Shown here one piece after another: positions 63,857 to 64,000 of a stretch of DNA of 64,000 nucleotides. A program made the translations under genes and the position numbers. Source of the DNA: Mangrovimonas sp. TPBH4 (GTDB taxonomy: Bacteria; Bacteroidota; Bacteroidia; Flavobacteriales; Flavobacteriaceae); NCBI RefSeq assembly GCF_001280505.1, contig NZ_LBIO01000057.1, forward strand, positions 1-64,000, given 5' to 3'. The notes below the pieces were generated by a model that worked only from the letters and a program-made list of their open reading frames with translations, had not been told where the DNA came from and did not search any database. Numbering within the stretch: the stretch's first letter is position 1; each line of letters begins with the position of its first letter.

Positions 63857-64000
63857 TTAAAATTCAATAGCCAATAAAGGAACTTTTGATTGCTGGGTAA
63901 GTGCTTTGGTCAATTTTCCTTCTGATGCTATTGGTTTTATTGCGTGATTTTTTGGCAAAATTGCTATAAGGTCAATGTTGTTGTGATCTACATAAGAAAA
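63857..64000 (-). CDS. Universal stress protein, C-terminal fragment (5'-truncated)
   Basis: The last 47 residues (FSYVDHNNIDLIAILPKNHA...KALTQQSKVPLLAIEF) are visible before the window edge. The DLIAI...H...LTK...KVPLLAI ending is that of the UspA fold, with a nucleotide-binding or dimerisation role. It lies 26 bases upstream of the SLC13 gene. Confidence 0.7.
   Translation of the reverse strand, partial: FSYVDHNNIDLIAILPKNHAIKPIASEGKLTKALTQQSKVPLLAIEF

Overview
The window looks like a piece of a Flavobacteriaceae (Bacteroidota) chromosome. The DNA is AT-rich, except for an adhesin fragment at the left edge. Promoters carry the Bacteroidota -7 box TAnnTTTG, and there are no Shine-Dalgarno-rich leaders. 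Two secreted proteins end in type IX secretion (T9SS) sorting domains. Other lineage signs are paired GSII and GSIII glutamine synthetases, a Rho with a large basic insertion, a YpdA-type reductase and many DUF families typical of this lineage (DUF4293, DUF3078, DUF4197, DUF4920). All calls come from reading the sequence; no database search was possible.

Layout. 1-5.3 kb: the 3' end of a GC-rich repeat adhesin with a gliding/T9SS type-B C-terminus, then an OmpP1/FadL-like porin and a Gly/Tyr-rich lipoprotein. 5.4-7.6 kb: proS, two identical tRNA-Glu genes and rpsT. 7.7-9.4 kb: an ArsR repressor, redox thioredoxin and ArsP-like permease operon with palindromic operators. 9.5-15 kb: rho, a DUF4293 protein, a phosphodiesterase, truA and an ABC exporter. 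15-17.7 kb: a TPR histidine kinase and response regulator, bracketed by near-identical 18-bp palindromes, each followed by a promoter box and a short terminated transcript. 18-22.4 kb: a 1406-residue T9SS protein built of three repeat families. 23.5-26 kb: a BlaR1/BlaI-like pair with three phased operators. 26-33.3 kb: a cation exchanger, divergent GSII and GSIII, a 48-residue secreted peptide, purM and a DUF3078 protein. 33.5-45 kb: B12-dependent nrdJ, prfA, pyrF, a B12-binding-protein-like receptor, small paralogous proteins and the B12-dependent fused mutase icmF. 45-50.8 kb: a DUF445 protein, an Lrp regulator, a YpdA-like reductase, an MFS exporter preceded by a likely attenuator, and a DUF1684 lipoprotein. 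50.8-55.6 kb: crcB, a SRPBCC/GyrI-like protein and a second kinase/regulator operon with its own 18-bp palindromes and candidate small RNAs. 55.7-64 kb: a MazG-like enzyme, ilvE, a DUF4920 protein, a CxxCH lipoprotein, mnmD, a TIGR01777 epimerase, pckA, an SLC13 transporter and the end of a universal stress protein.

The most interesting signal is regulatory. Both TPR-kinase/response-regulator modules (15.1-17.7 kb and 52.3-55.7 kb) are flanked by 18-bp palindromes of the form 6 bp-N6-6 bp. Two sites in each module sit at one fixed distance from a -7 box (29.5 bp in the first module, 31.5 bp in the second), and these drive short, noncoding-looking, terminated transcripts. One of these can fold into a pseudoknot. 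This resembles the GacA/UAS/small-RNA arrangement of gammaproteobacteria, here in Bacteroidota. A second candidate is a 25-codon leader peptide with mutually exclusive hairpins just upstream of an MFS exporter. Nrd class II, IcmF and a BtuF-like protein point to a cell that depends on cobalamin.
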